A stretch of 23,573 bases of DNA. It comes from Pigoraptor chileana. Its lineage: Eukaryota > Opisthokonta > Filasterea. Positions 10,688-21,230 of this stretch are shown here, in pieces (within the stretch, counting starts at the first letter, position 1; the number at the start of each line of letters is the position of its first letter). A program made the position numbers and the translations under genes. The notes under the pieces were generated by a model. The model was not told the DNA's origin, did no database searches, and saw nothing but the letters and a program-made list of their open reading frames with translations. The DNA lies in assembly GCA_943704495.1 (NCBI GenBank), contig CALSCR010001102.1:1-23573 (forward strand). The letters run 5' to 3'.

Positions 10688-12246
10688 TCATCCCGGCACG
10701 ACAAATCGTGCCACAAAAAAGCCAATTGCAGATGGGTCGTGCACGGGATCGAACCTGAGCACGCGGTCAACATTCTCATCGCGCAAACCGCAGTTTCGCA
10801 GTCCACCCATTGCGCCCCATCGAGGCGTGTCTTCGTCCAGGCGCAGCCCCGGATTGTGGTCCAAAGCCCACTGCACAACGGCCTCATTCTCTTCCGGATT
10901 GATCGTGCACGTGGAATAGACGACAATGCCACCAGGGCGTGCCGCCTTCAATGCGATCGCAAGCAGTTTTCGCTGGTATGGCGAGTGTGCGGCGAGTCCG
11001 GCGAGGGTCATTGGGTTTATGGCCTGTGGCCGCTGTCCGAGGGCGCTGCACGGCACATCACACAGCACCCGGTCGAAAAATCCTCTCGGAAAAACTACTT
11101 TTTTGTCCACGACGGTGGTTGTACAGCTGCGTAGTGAGTTGTCGAGGGCGTCTGCGGCGGCCCCATCGCCACCCACGACACTTGCTTCGTCAACGATGCG
11201 CGTTGAATCGGCACAAAATACCCGAGCACATGTAATCCCCCACGACTCGATGTTTGCGACAAGACGTTGCAGTTTGGGGCGGGATCGCTCGCAGGCGACG
11301 AGGAGGCCCTTGTTCTGCATGAGAGCGCCAATGTGCGCCGCTTTACCGCCGGGTGCCGCACACATGTCCAGCACGCGCTCGCCGGGCTGCGGGTCAAGCA
11401 CGTGGGCCGCAACGGCACTGGGCGCGTTCTGGAGGAAAAACAATGAACCAAGTTCGCCATCGCCATCACCGCTGCCGAACGAGGGCGAATCATACAGTGG
11501 GTCTGTCATAACGACGGCAACGCCGCGGGGAGGTGTGTTGCAATACAAATCCGCCCTCGCAATGATGAGGCGCCCGTTGCCTACGGTCACGTGGGTGCCG
11601 AGATCAAATGGCCTCGTCAGCTTTGTTCCCTTTAAACAACGGCGATCAAGATCCACAACCACCGTTACATCTTGCCCCGCCAGACCATCCGGCGCCGACA
11701 ACACGCCGGGAGCGTATATGTCTGCACCGCGGAGTATTGCCATACCGCAGGATACGTCCACCACAACCTGCTTGTCCAGCTGCAAGCAGGTGCGGGGTCC
11801 GGCACAGGGGACTGTCAATATATCCGGCAGAAGGGGATGGCGCGAGACTGGCGGAACCGGAAGTCCTTTGGCATCGTACGAGGATTTCAAAAATGATGCG
11901 AGGCGTTGTTCGGCATCGGCGGCTGATTGAAACTTGAGTGTGTTGTAGCGAAATGTGGTTAAGCTTGGGGGAGTCGCGAGGGCAGCCAATAGAGAAGCCA
12001 GGGCATCTTCCTTCGAGTCATCTGCAATGCCGGCACGTTCACGCGTGCACTTCGTGTGTCTGTCATAGTACACCTGCAGAAAACATTTCGTTGAGTGTGT
12101 CAGTGGTGAGCCGTTGAGTACTTAAACGGCTTCAAAAGAGATGGGCCGGCATAGGCGGTCCAGAATGCACCCACTTTCAGGTATGCGCAAACCTCGGCCT
12201 CCAGCCTGACAGGCAGAAGCGTTCTATTCAGTGCCATGTGTTCCAT
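10688..12246 (-). CDS. NSUN6: NSUN6-type RNA cytosine-5 methyltransferase with PUA domain
   Basis: Transfers a methyl group from S-adenosylmethionine to C5 of cytosine; animal NSUN6 acts on tRNA Cys/Thr and some mRNAs. Exon 1 is 12246-12175 and exon 2 is 12073-10688, with a 101-bp GT-AG intron; 485 residues from the ATG at 12246, or 482 from the in-frame ATG at 12237. Segments in order: N-terminal LRPEV-like helix (LPVRLEAEVCAYLK), PPSLTTFRYNT, a PUA domain (about 125-219, with RGADIYAPGVLSA), SAM-binding LDMCAAPGGK, motif IV DVPCSALGQRP (Cys366) and motif VI STCTINPEEN (Cys413, catalytic). Both cysteines of the two-cysteine mechanism are present. The end, AIGFFVARFV, matches the family C-terminus. 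PUA inside the N-terminal half separates NSUN6 from NOP2 and NSUN2-5. Almost the whole protein lies in one exon, unlike its neighbours. Confidence 0.95.
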
Positions 12247-12711
12247 GGACGGTGCATGGCGTTGATTGAATGGGCCATTACAGAAGGATGCAGATATACG
12301 AGTTCTTCACCTCTCAATGGCCTCGGCACGTGTCCCGACGATTGTGATAAATATTTACGTTCCGATGACTGATTTTACGATAATAAATTTCCGAAAGGGG
12401 TTAAACTGAAGGTGCACCCTGTTGTTATGGATAACATTCGGGGTATTCTCAATTTAAAAGCCCGGATCCTTTCACGGGCGTTTCGCATTTCCCGATCAAC
12501 ACAAGCGAGCCGGATGATCAGTAAGGACGACAGAGCACCACTGATTGATTGATTAGTACAGCGACTTCATCGGTACAAGATGGTTGTGTTTATTTCTATA
12601 GCGCTGCAAAGCAACATGAACACTTAGCTGTGTTAACAAGGGCTCAGATCTGGATTGGAACTGTGCCAGTGAGTGTTTTATAAAGCGTGTGGGGATGATG
12701 AAGGGTTGTGA
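12247..12711. promoter_or_regulatory. Divergent promoter region between NSUN6 (-) and the coiled-coil gene (+)
   Basis: This holds the NSUN6 promoter and probably the first exon and intron of the next gene. CACGTG lies at 12327-12332. A perfect inverted repeat pairs 12460-12464 with 12475-12479 around a 10-nt loop. A TATA-like TTTAAAA lies at 12453-12459, about 55 bases upstream of a candidate ATG at 12514. No other coding content is recognised. Confidence 0.5.
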
Positions 12712-14240
12712 GGCTGCGTTTACGGACGTCCGACAGCAACGGTGACGCGCACCCAGTTGCAACCGCGCGTTTTGGGAGTGAATTTACGACCCTTCCTGAG
12801 AGAACCTCCTCGTGAGGACGAAGAAATTCGCAGGAAGCAGGTGCTGCGTCGTATTCAGAGGGGAGAAATGGCACACTCTGCTGAGATCTATTTCTACATT
12901 CGAAAGTCTGATGTGGAAGGTATTCGAGATGGCACATTTTCCGTGCGCATAAAACCGGGGTGGAAGCCCGAAGAGATCAAGAAGGTAAATCATCTGTTGA
13001 CTTTCTTGAGCGAAAAAGCCTCTCCAATTATTGCTGGTGATCGTTGATCATGAAACTGTTCGCGTGGCGACGTTGGCAATTACTTGTTGTTTGTTGCAAC
13101 ACACTCATGCACAGTCCCTCGTGGAAGATTACTTAATGCATCATAATTGTGAACTGTGTGCAGGCCTTTCGGAAGGCGGCTGGAATCGAGGATAGCTCTC
13201 TTACATTGAAACTGCGCAACAACGCGGGGGCGGTTGTCCCTTTCAGCCCATATATTGCCGCGAACGAATCTCACGCGCGATACTTACTCGAGGCTGCCCG
13301 CCCATACGAATTGGGTGAGTGTGCGATTCGTTCTTAGTGCCCCTGCGCGCCTGAGTGTGGGATGCGTGCCGTGTGAAGTACTTTGGATTGATGCATTTGC
13401 GTTGTGTGATTGCTTTGGTGCGTTCGTTTCTGCGAGTGTTGTGCATCCGCGGGCATACCTACTTGGATCCTACAACGTTTTGAGTGAAAAGTGCGTACCC
13501 GTGCGTCGGTACAGTACGCTGGTACTGAGTCGCTGCTACTGAGTCAGAAGAGTATTCCATGCTCTACCTGAGTCAGAGTATGGATGAGTAGAGTGTATAA
13601 GCGCTGCGATTGCCTTGATGTGCACCTCTCTGTTCATTTCCGTGAGGGCCGGCTGAGTCACAACAAACTCAAAGTCTCATTCTGTGGGGGCTCGTTATTG
13701 TCATCACGCAGTGAAACCAACGGCCAAGGATATTAACCAAGAAAAGTGGGTTGCATACGCCTTTACTTTCATCTTGCACATTCTTTCGGCATGTGTGTGA
13801 GTGTGTGTGTGTGTTTGTTGTTGAACTCCGTTGTCGGACCTTTCTGTTTTACCTTTGCTCCGCAATTGGAAAACTGCAGGCTTGAAGCGGAGCTCAAGAA
13901 AATATGTTCTGAATTTGAGCAGCGCGTGTTAGAGACAGAGAAGATGGCGAATGAGGAGTATTTGCTGCAGTTGGAGAAGGAAGCGCTCGACGACATGGCT
14001 GCAATGCGCAGCCAGCTTGCGATTCTGTCCCGTAAGGTTGCGGTGGGTGATAATGTTGTTTCTAATTTGAACTTGGATGGCCCACAATTCAATTTTGTCT
14101 CTTGCTGCGATACCCTTTATTGTGTTTTTCTCTCGTTTTTTTGACTTTTTCTTTGTCTCCCACTTGAAATTTCTGCATCTCCCCAGGAATCGGAAGAGAT
14201 GGAGTGGGTGGGCACTTTCAAGAAGAACCCGTTGTGGTGA
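12514..14240 (+). CDS. Unrecognised protein: basic N-terminus, beta-grasp-like region, coiled coil
   Basis: I do not recognise this family. Well-supported exons: about 12737-12984, 13164-13314, 13712-13745, 13880-14042, 14187-14240; all junctions are GT-AG and in frame, with about 214 residues from 12742. No ATG opens the first of these exons: an in-frame TGA lies at 12709. A possible first exon is 12514-12520 (ATGATCA, donor GTAAGG), spliced to 12737, which would give 218 residues; this is tentative. Visible parts: a basic helix (REDEEIRRKQVLRRIQRG), then a strand-helix-strand pattern (IYFYIRKSD, FSVRIKPGWKPEEIKKAFRK, LTLKLRN, SHARYLLEAA) like a ubiquitin-type fold. A heptad-rich coiled coil follows (LEAELKKICSEFEQRV to SQLAILSRKVA). 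The protein ends in the distinctive EWVGTFKKNPLW. A scaffold or complex subunit is plausible, but no function can be assigned. Confidence 0.7.
13526..13660 (+). promoter_or_regulatory. Cluster of TGAGTCA-type bZIP half-site pairs in an intron
   Basis: Within the 397-bp second-last long intron of the coiled-coil gene, TGAGTCA occurs at 13540-13546, 13569-13575 and 13654-13660, with TGAGTCG at 13526-13532. TGAGTCA is the classic AP-1/Gcn4 site. Three copies in 121 bases exceed chance, though part may come from a local duplication around TACTGAGTC. Confidence 0.4.
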
Positions 14241-14882
14241 AATCTGCGTTTGAATATTCCGAAATGCGTTTGCCATTTGTACTTGCCAATTTCTATTCTG
14301 TTTGCCATGCGCGTAATCCGCAAATGAACACAAACTCTTAATCTACAATCGAAATAATGGCTAATTTGACAAAGTAAAGAAGACACATATGTGCACACCC
14401 ATCAAACATATTGTGTTTATCATCTATCAAGCATTTGTGGCTTCTAAAACACAACACTATGAAAACGGCGCAGCCCTGCTAAGCCAATCAGAAAACTGTG
14501 AATCACGTAATTTGCTTGAGTTTTAAGAGCCGAAGCATGTCCCCTATTCACAACATACAACCGGGACAATGTCCTAAAAGTACAACTACGCGCCTCAAAC
14601 CCGCGCACCAGACACGAGACATGCACACATCTCCACGTAAGCGAAACCAGAAGAAAAAAGACAAAAGGGTGAGGAAATACAGCAAAGCTAGGCGGGGACA
14701 AAACGAAAAAAATACCAAAAAAAATGCGACCACAGCCACATAAACCACACCAAAACATGCCCTGCTAGAATGCAAAAGAAGAAAATCGGCATCAAGCCAA
14801 TGACAATCGTGATCCAAACAAGAAGAACAAATACAAAGAAAGTCACACACGCACACGCAAAAACACGCGCACTCGTCGCGCT
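14241..14882. other. Convergent intergenic region
   Basis: 642 bp between the stop codons of the coiled-coil gene (+) and SIN3 (-). The plus strand is strongly A/C-rich near SIN3, so the SIN3 3' UTR would be T/G-rich like its introns. The open frames seen here are low-complexity and I do not accept them as genes. Confidence 0.6.
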
Positions 14883-17800
14883 CTACAATGTGTCCATAGC
14901 GACAGGCTCGTCGTCTTTCGGCACACTTTCGTCGTGAACAGGCGCATCGGCCGCCGCCGCCGCCTCTGGCACAGGCACAGGCACAGATTCGACATCGAGG
15001 GACTGGCCAGCTGCGTCTTGTGCGGCGTCGCCAGTGTGGGAGGATGGCGCGGGTTCGTCCGTGGGCGCCGACACAGGCACAGCCACTCCGTCAGCGTCAG
15101 TGGTGGTGGGCGCAGAGTGAACCGTGCACGTGGCCTGTTCGCCGCGAAGAAAAGCGTCAAACGATTCCCGGTCGCCGTCTTGGTGCTCGGCGAGCCATGC
15201 GTGGAATCTGCTCTTGCGTTTCTCCTCTGCAGCACTGTCCGCAGACTATTTTCACACACAGCGCACGTTCAAAATGGAATATTTGGTTGCAGAGAGAGGC
15301 GACAGGAAAGAAAAGTGTTTCGGCAGGAGAATGAGCATCGAATTTTAGCACAAATGCAATAAATCTAAAAACAAACCAACAGAAACAGCAACAACAAACA
15401 AGATTACACAAAAGGGATGTAAATTTCATCATAAAGCACGCGAATCACGGACCTTGCGTGCTGCCACGCGGTGGAAAAAGTCCTCGCTGCCTTCAACGTA
15501 GAATATTTTGTACGTATTGACGCAGATTTTGCACTCGAGATTGTTGAGCATTTCGACGCCATCGAGAACGGCCGATTCGTCCTTTTCCCTCTTGTTACTG
15601 CAAACGCCAAACATGCAAAGGTCAGTGGACGCTTTCACAAGCATGCGCAATGCAGGCACATAGTGGGCACACGGTTGCAGATGGAAAAAGGCAGCAGCAT
15701 CAAATAGAAGGAGGCCCAACACACACACACACACACATTGCAGCTTCACTCACCGCCTGAGCAGCACGGGATGCTTGATCAGCCTCTCAATGTCGGAATC
15801 AGTGGTTTCGGAGCGGACATACTTGTCGACGTAATTGGACCACTTTTCTTCCACAGTCGAGCCGTCGGGGACTGCGGTGGCCTGCTCACTGTCAAGCAGC
15901 TGTAGCGAAAGTGTTTGCGTGGCGGCCGACTGCGAATCACACAAGTGGCAACATGAGAAAGGTTAGACAGATCCACATATGGGCATACATCCACGCACCC
16001 GCGCACACACACACACAAACACACACACACACACACTCACTCACTCACTCTGCAACATAAAACAAAAACAGAGAAAAGCAACAATCGAAAAACACTTACA
16101 AAAGCGATCCTGTAAGTGTTGTCGTCGCCCAACAGAGCCTCACAGTTGGCCTGGTACGAGGCCTCAGAGGACGCTCCCCGCGACTTCTCGTAGTCGTACA
16201 GAGACATCAATCGCTGACAATTTTCATCGCTTACGATCGACATGACCTGTGTAAACAATAAAGAGCAAAGAAGTAGGATTCGAGTCAGTGAATTGGACGA
16301 TGTGCCCATGGACTCCCCCAATAAAGAGCAAACAAGACAAAAAAGAAAAGTAGAAGCAAAATAGGAGAAAAAGTTACAACATAAAACTGTGAGTAACAGT
16401 GCTTGCAGACATAAATACACCATTCAAAATCGCGAAAGAGAACCAAATTCGACAGCAAAAACAGCTCAGCCCCAATTGCGCGGCCACAGACGCCCCTGCG
16501 CACACGGCACTCACATGGCGGACGACGTTGACAACGAGCTTGTCAATCGTGTAGATTGGGAATGCCTTTGTTGTAAAGACTTCGCGCGTGCAGTCTTCGT
16601 ACACTTGCGCTTCCACCATGCCCTCGATGAAGTTGCGGGTAAGGAGAAGGAACGACTCCCAGCACTCCTCCCGCCGAATGAAGTCTGTAAAAGCCAAACA
16701 ACAAAAAACAACAACAACAACAAACAACAAACAACAACAAACAACAGAAAAACACAACGAAAAAATAAAGGGGAAAAAATTAACACCATGAAAATGCACG
16801 CAATGCGACACTCAGTGATTCTCGGGAATATAACCAGGCGCTCAAAAACTGAAACCCCGAGCTTGCACAGCGTGCTTAGACAATTTGCCCAACAAACACA
16901 AACACGAACTCCAATGATTAACAAAAGACATACACACAAAGGGTAGCTTTAAAAACTAAACACGCGGGGACAACTGGTGCAAAGAGTGGTGCAAAGAGGC
17001 AAAAACAAAACCAAACAGACAACAAAAAAGTCGCAATTGCGCAAACAACAAAAAACACAAGTAACACACTCACTTTGCTGGTTGCGACAACCAAGAAGCA
17101 TGGCCACATCCTTCTTTGGAAGCTGTTTCCCGGCCTTTGCGTTCTCCTCAGCAGTGATCTTCTGTGCGGCCTCGTAGATGCCTCCCACGCGATCATACAT
17201 GAGCTGAAATAGACCAAACCGGAGGGGAAGATATTATCAGTAAATCCACTGCTGCAACAACACGCGCAAAACGACAATGAACCACATCGACGTATATATA
17301 TATTATATATATATATATAGGTATATAAAGGAGCCAATCATACGCCAACAACATCCCCAGACACTTCACCCACGCAAAAAGCACAGATATCCCACCCAAA
17401 ACAACAACAACAACAAGGAACGCACACACACACAACAAAAAACACAACGAAACAGAATGAGACAACAATCGCCACGGCATATGTCACCGTCACGCCTACG
17501 CACCTGGTGCAGACGGAAAAAGCAGTACCACGGGTTGTTGCCGAAAAACACATTCTGCGCCGCCGACGCGCGCCCGTTCTGGGACGCACTCAGATTGCCG
17601 CTGACATCGCCAATCACATTGATTGGCCTCAAACCGGTGCTGTTAGCACTCGCTGCGTGGGCGGCGGCCGACGTCTCGTCACCAGACTCGCTCTTGATCG
17701 AAGGCTCCGTTGCAGTGGCAGTCGCCTCCGCAGCGGCGGTACCTGTGGGCGGCAAAACTCCTTGGGCCTCGTCGGCGTCCTCCATCTTCACATCCGACTG

Positions 17801-20800
17801 GCCGGCTTCTGTGATGTCAGAGGCAGGCGGGGCAGGTGCGGCCTGCTCGGTAGCGACTGCCTTCTGTTGCTCGTCGTTGTTGGGAGGGCTCACGACGGCG
17901 TCATTAGGGTTGTTGTTGTTGTTGTTGTTGTTGCCATCAGGGGCGTCTTCCTCCGCTTGAATCTTCTCCTTCGGTTTTGCAGCGGCGCCCGCAGAGAAGA
18001 AATCGGGGATAAAGTTATTGAAGAGTCGGTCGACACGCTCGCGCTCTCGTGCCGTGATTGGTCCCGTGGCGTTTATGCGGAAGAACACCATGTCGGCAAT
18101 GATTGAAAAAATGTTTGCGGGACCATACCTGGACAATATGCGGACAAACAGAGGCACGAGTCAGCGACTGCTTCGATGAGCGCCATCACATACGCCGGAG
18201 GGTGAGGGTTTGGACACCCGCAACCAAACACAACAACCGCAACAAATCCGAAACAACAGCAGCCAAAAGTGCATCGGCGACGGTTCCAGTTAAATAGACA
18301 GAGGACGCCAGAAACAGAACAAACACGCGACTCACTTGAATGTAAAGTGGCTCTTTCCGCTCTTGGGAGGGGCGATCTCTGACGCAACACCGTTTACGTC
18401 AGCCTTCTTCCCGCTGCCGGAGTCAACCTTCTCCTCGGCCTTCTCCTTCTCCTCCTGCAGCATGGTCTCGACCTCTGCAATGAGGCCCTTTGTGCCCATA
18501 AACTTCTTGTCGTTTGCCTTGAACTGGATGCCCTGGTAGTCGAGTGCCTTGAGCGCATTCTGCTCGTGCACGTCGCGCCACAGCCGGTTCCACTCGCGCT
18601 GTGCCTTGCGCCACTCGTCGTCCTTCTGCTTCAGGCGTCGCAGTACCACCGGAATGGCAGCCGCGGGCGATCGCATCAGCGCCTCCACCACTTCCTGGGC
18701 GCGCGCCCCATACATCAGCTCAATAGCCTTGCGATGCACAAACTCGGACTTTCCCCCGAGCGTCGATGTGAGCCTGAACTTGGACGCCTCGTCCCCACTC
18801 ATTGTGGTGATGCGCTTCGCAATCGGTTCAAACACCCGGATGGTGGCGAGAACAAGCTCCAGCACGCGGTCAAGCTCAAATCGCTCGTCCTCCACCTTGT
18901 ACATGGCCTCTTCGTACACGTTCTTGCGCGACGCAAGGAATGTTGTATCCTCGGACCATGTAGGAAACGACACCCATTGATCGTTCAAAACCTGCAATGC
19001 AAAGGCAGTCACAAAGTAATAATAATAATAAGAAAAAAAGAAAAACAAATGAGGAATGCAAAGAGAAACGCAAATAAAAAGCAACAATAGAAAACACACC
19101 AATGGTGGAGAAAAACTGTGTGAGCTACAAACTATGGATTCAACAAGTGATGACGGCGTCGTCGAGCAGAACGTGCAATGTGTCAAGTGGACAAACACCA
19201 CCAACCTGCTGGCACAGCTGCGTGCGCCCGGTGCACTTTTGGTTCTGAAGATTCTTCGGCAGGGCGCGGTAGCTGTACCCGAGACGCTTGCAGGTGCTGT
19301 AGTCGACGTTCATCGGTCCCTCAGAAGGCATAAATCCGGGTGACCGCGTCAACCCATCGTGCAGACCTCCAGTCGGCGTCGCAGCGGCAGAGACGGGCGC
19401 AGGCTCCTTGTATCCAACAAAGTTCTTGAAGCGATCGTACAAATCGGCATGCTTTCCCAGAAATCCCTGCACGAGATGCACGAGATCCTGCTTGTTGATG
19501 ACTTCTTGCGAGTACAGATTCAGGCAGCGGAGAAAGTTATCGTACACCTGGCGATTGTTGATGGCCTTTTTGACCTTGTCGAAAAAGGCATACTCCTCCG
19601 CGTGGGCGAGCGAGCGCTGGGCAGCCGCCGTGTTGACCATTGTGACCGCCGACCCGGCACCGCCTTCCGCCGCCCGTTTGGCTTTCTGTGAGAGATCGCA
19701 GCCACACACACAAAAAAAAATCAAGCCGATTATTAATTGAGACAACACAACACACACGCGCACACGCGCACGGGCGGCGAGAATGATAATAATGATAATC
19801 AATCGAACCGCACTACCCAAAATTCAAAAAGAAGGAAGAATGAAGGTATAGTATAACAAGCATGCGCAATCACATAAACTAATTGTCTCGCGCATTATTT
19901 CCAATAAACAAATTACAAATAACAATGATAATCCCCAGAGTGAAAAAGATAAAAACAAAAACAAACGCACAGCACAGGCAACACTGACCTTCGCGGGCGG
20001 AGCAGCCGCACCTCCCGCAGCGGCGGGTGCGCCAGCCACGGCGGGTAGACCCGCAGCGAGAGCGTTGCGCTTGTATCCCCGGGATCCCTTTTGCTGCCCG
20101 GCGCCCGGTGCGAGCGGCGCCGCGCCAATGGGTTGCGACGGAGGCACCGATGGGGCCCCGTGGCCCTTGCGGTACTCCCCGAGGTCGAGTGCCGAGGGAC
20201 CAAAAAGACCTCCCTGCGAAACAAAGCCGGGCTGGCTCTTGCCACCGGCTCCTGGCGCGCCCACGCCCTGCGGCACAGCGTCGGGAAGAAACTGCGAAAA
20301 TTCGTCGAGGAGATCCGGGTGCGTGCGGAAGAGCGAAGCCACCTGGCCGTACACTTCCTTGATGGCGTGCACCTCCTTTGCAGTGCGCTGCTCCTTTTGA
20401 TACGTGTGCAGTATCTCCAAAAACTGCTTGTAGATCTCGGGCTGGTTTGCAAAGCGCGTCTTGATCTTGTTGACGTAGTTGATGGCGTGGTGAAACTCGA
20501 CGGGCCTCCGCGAAGAGGGCGGCGGCGATCCACCCGCAGCCCCCGGCGCACCCGCGGCAACGGGCACTCCACTTGCAGGCGCCGCCATGGGGCCGCTCAT
20601 GAGGTGGTGGTGATGTTGCGGCTGGGCACCTTGGGGAGGTCCAAGAGGTGGCGCCTGTCCACCCCCAGAGGCCATAAGCGCCGCCTGCTGGGCCTGCTGC
20701 GCCGCCGACAGAATTTGCTGCGACTGCCCAGACGGCTGTTGCACGACCGTGCCGTGGATGCCCACCTCGATCTTGTATCCCGGAGGAAGAAACGTATTAA

Positions 20801-21230
20801 AGCCACGAATCAAATCTGGGTGTCCCTCAAACAGCGCCGAAACGCGGCCAATGACCCCGGGGGTATCAATACTCTGCGACTTGAACTCTTTCATGATGTC
20901 GAGGAATTGATTGTACACTGTGGGTTGGTCGCCAAACTGCAGCTTCACTTGGTCGAGATACGACAACGCATCTTCCACCTTCAAGCGCTGGTAGCTCGCA
21001 GCAGCCGCCATGTTCGCCTGCTGTGGAGCAGCCTGCTGCGGTGGAGGTGGTCCATACGCGACGTTCGCGGCAGCGGGATGCCCCTGCTGACTCGGCGGCG
21101 GCCCATAGTGTTGAGGCATGGCACCGTGCATCTCTGCCCCTTGTCCGCCCTGGGGATTCATAATGGCTCCCGGCGCAGGGGCAGGGGCGAGCGGATGAAA
21201 TTCAAACGGGCGTCGCGGTTGCGGATACAT
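14883..21230 (-). CDS. SIN3: SIN3 family transcriptional co-repressor scaffold
   Basis: Scaffold of the SIN3-HDAC co-repressor complex in the nucleus. Exons in transcript order: 21230-19989, 19685-19206, 18991-18336, 18128-17504, 17203-17074, 16684-16515, 16246-16100, 15929-15754, 15597-15453, 15245-14883; all GT-AG and in frame, 1377 residues. Domains: PAH1 (about 81-150, [21 protein letters not shown]), PAH2 (244-318, [20 protein letters not shown]), PAH3 (444-505), then the HDAC-interaction domain (from about 544: [47 protein letters not shown]), continuing through [15 protein letters not shown] and LDYQGIQFK. The C-terminal domain lies in exons 4-9. A typical PAH4 is not obvious. Exon 4 holds an Asn8 run in an acidic, low-complexity insert. 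The last exon encodes an acidic Ala/Pro/Val-rich tail. The acceptor of exon 10 could also be 9 bases or more downstream; the frame is the same for two candidates. Start chosen at the first ATG. Confidence 0.95.
15719..15737. repeat. (AC)n microsatellite in SIN3 intron 8
   Basis: Short uninterrupted AC run just downstream of the exon 8 donor on the minus strand; the sense intron reads TG repeats. Confidence 0.9.
16002..16050. repeat. (AC)n / (ACTC)n microsatellite in SIN3 intron 7
   Basis: AC run followed by four CACT/CTCA units. In the sense strand it reads GAGTGAGTG..., which supplies several decoy GTGAGT donor-like sequences about 50 bases after the real exon 7 donor at 16099. Confidence 0.93.
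16694..16760. repeat. (CAA)n-rich tract at the 3' end of SIN3 intron 5
   Basis: CAA and CAAA units on the plus strand give a (TTG)n/(TTTG)n tract in the sense strand, ending about 10 bases before the exon 6 acceptor. It occupies the place of the polypyrimidine tract. Confidence 0.92.
17292..17330. repeat. (AT)n microsatellite in SIN3 intron 4
   Basis: AT dinucleotide tract interrupted by one TT step and ending in GGTATATAAAG. It is self-complementary and could extrude as a hairpin. It lies inside an intron, so the TATA resemblance is probably incidental. Confidence 0.93.
17910..17933. repeat. (GTT)n trinucleotide repeat encoding poly-Asn in SIN3
   Basis: Eight consecutive AAC/AAT-type codons on the minus strand encode Asn8 within the acidic insert of SIN3 exon 4. 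Because the unit is 3 bp, length changes would keep the frame. Confidence 0.93.
19017..19031. repeat. (TAA)n repeat in SIN3 intron 2
   Basis: Five TAA-type units followed by an A-rich run; the sense strand reads as TTA repeats and a T-rich tract near the exon 3 acceptor. Confidence 0.85.

Noticed and set aside
10926-11930. 334-residue open frame on the plus strand
   Set aside because: Antisense to NSUN6, whose minus-strand frame carries PUA, SAM-binding and both catalytic motifs. The plus-strand peptide is Ser/Thr/Arg/Pro-rich without motifs.
14843-15259. 138-residue minus-strand frame through the end of SIN3
   Set aside because: It overlaps SIN3 exon 10 in another frame. The chosen frame continues in phase 0 from exon 9, reads [22 protein letters not shown] and ends at the TAG at 14883.
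17292-17330. TATA-box-like sequence ending in TATAAAG
   Set aside because: It is part of an (AT)n microsatellite inside SIN3 intron 4, with no gene start nearby on the plus strand.
17277-18106. Two plus-strand open frames (227 and 199 residues)
   Set aside because: Both overlap SIN3 exon 4 in antisense. Long Val and Leu runs come from the (GTT)n repeat that encodes Asn8 on the real strand.
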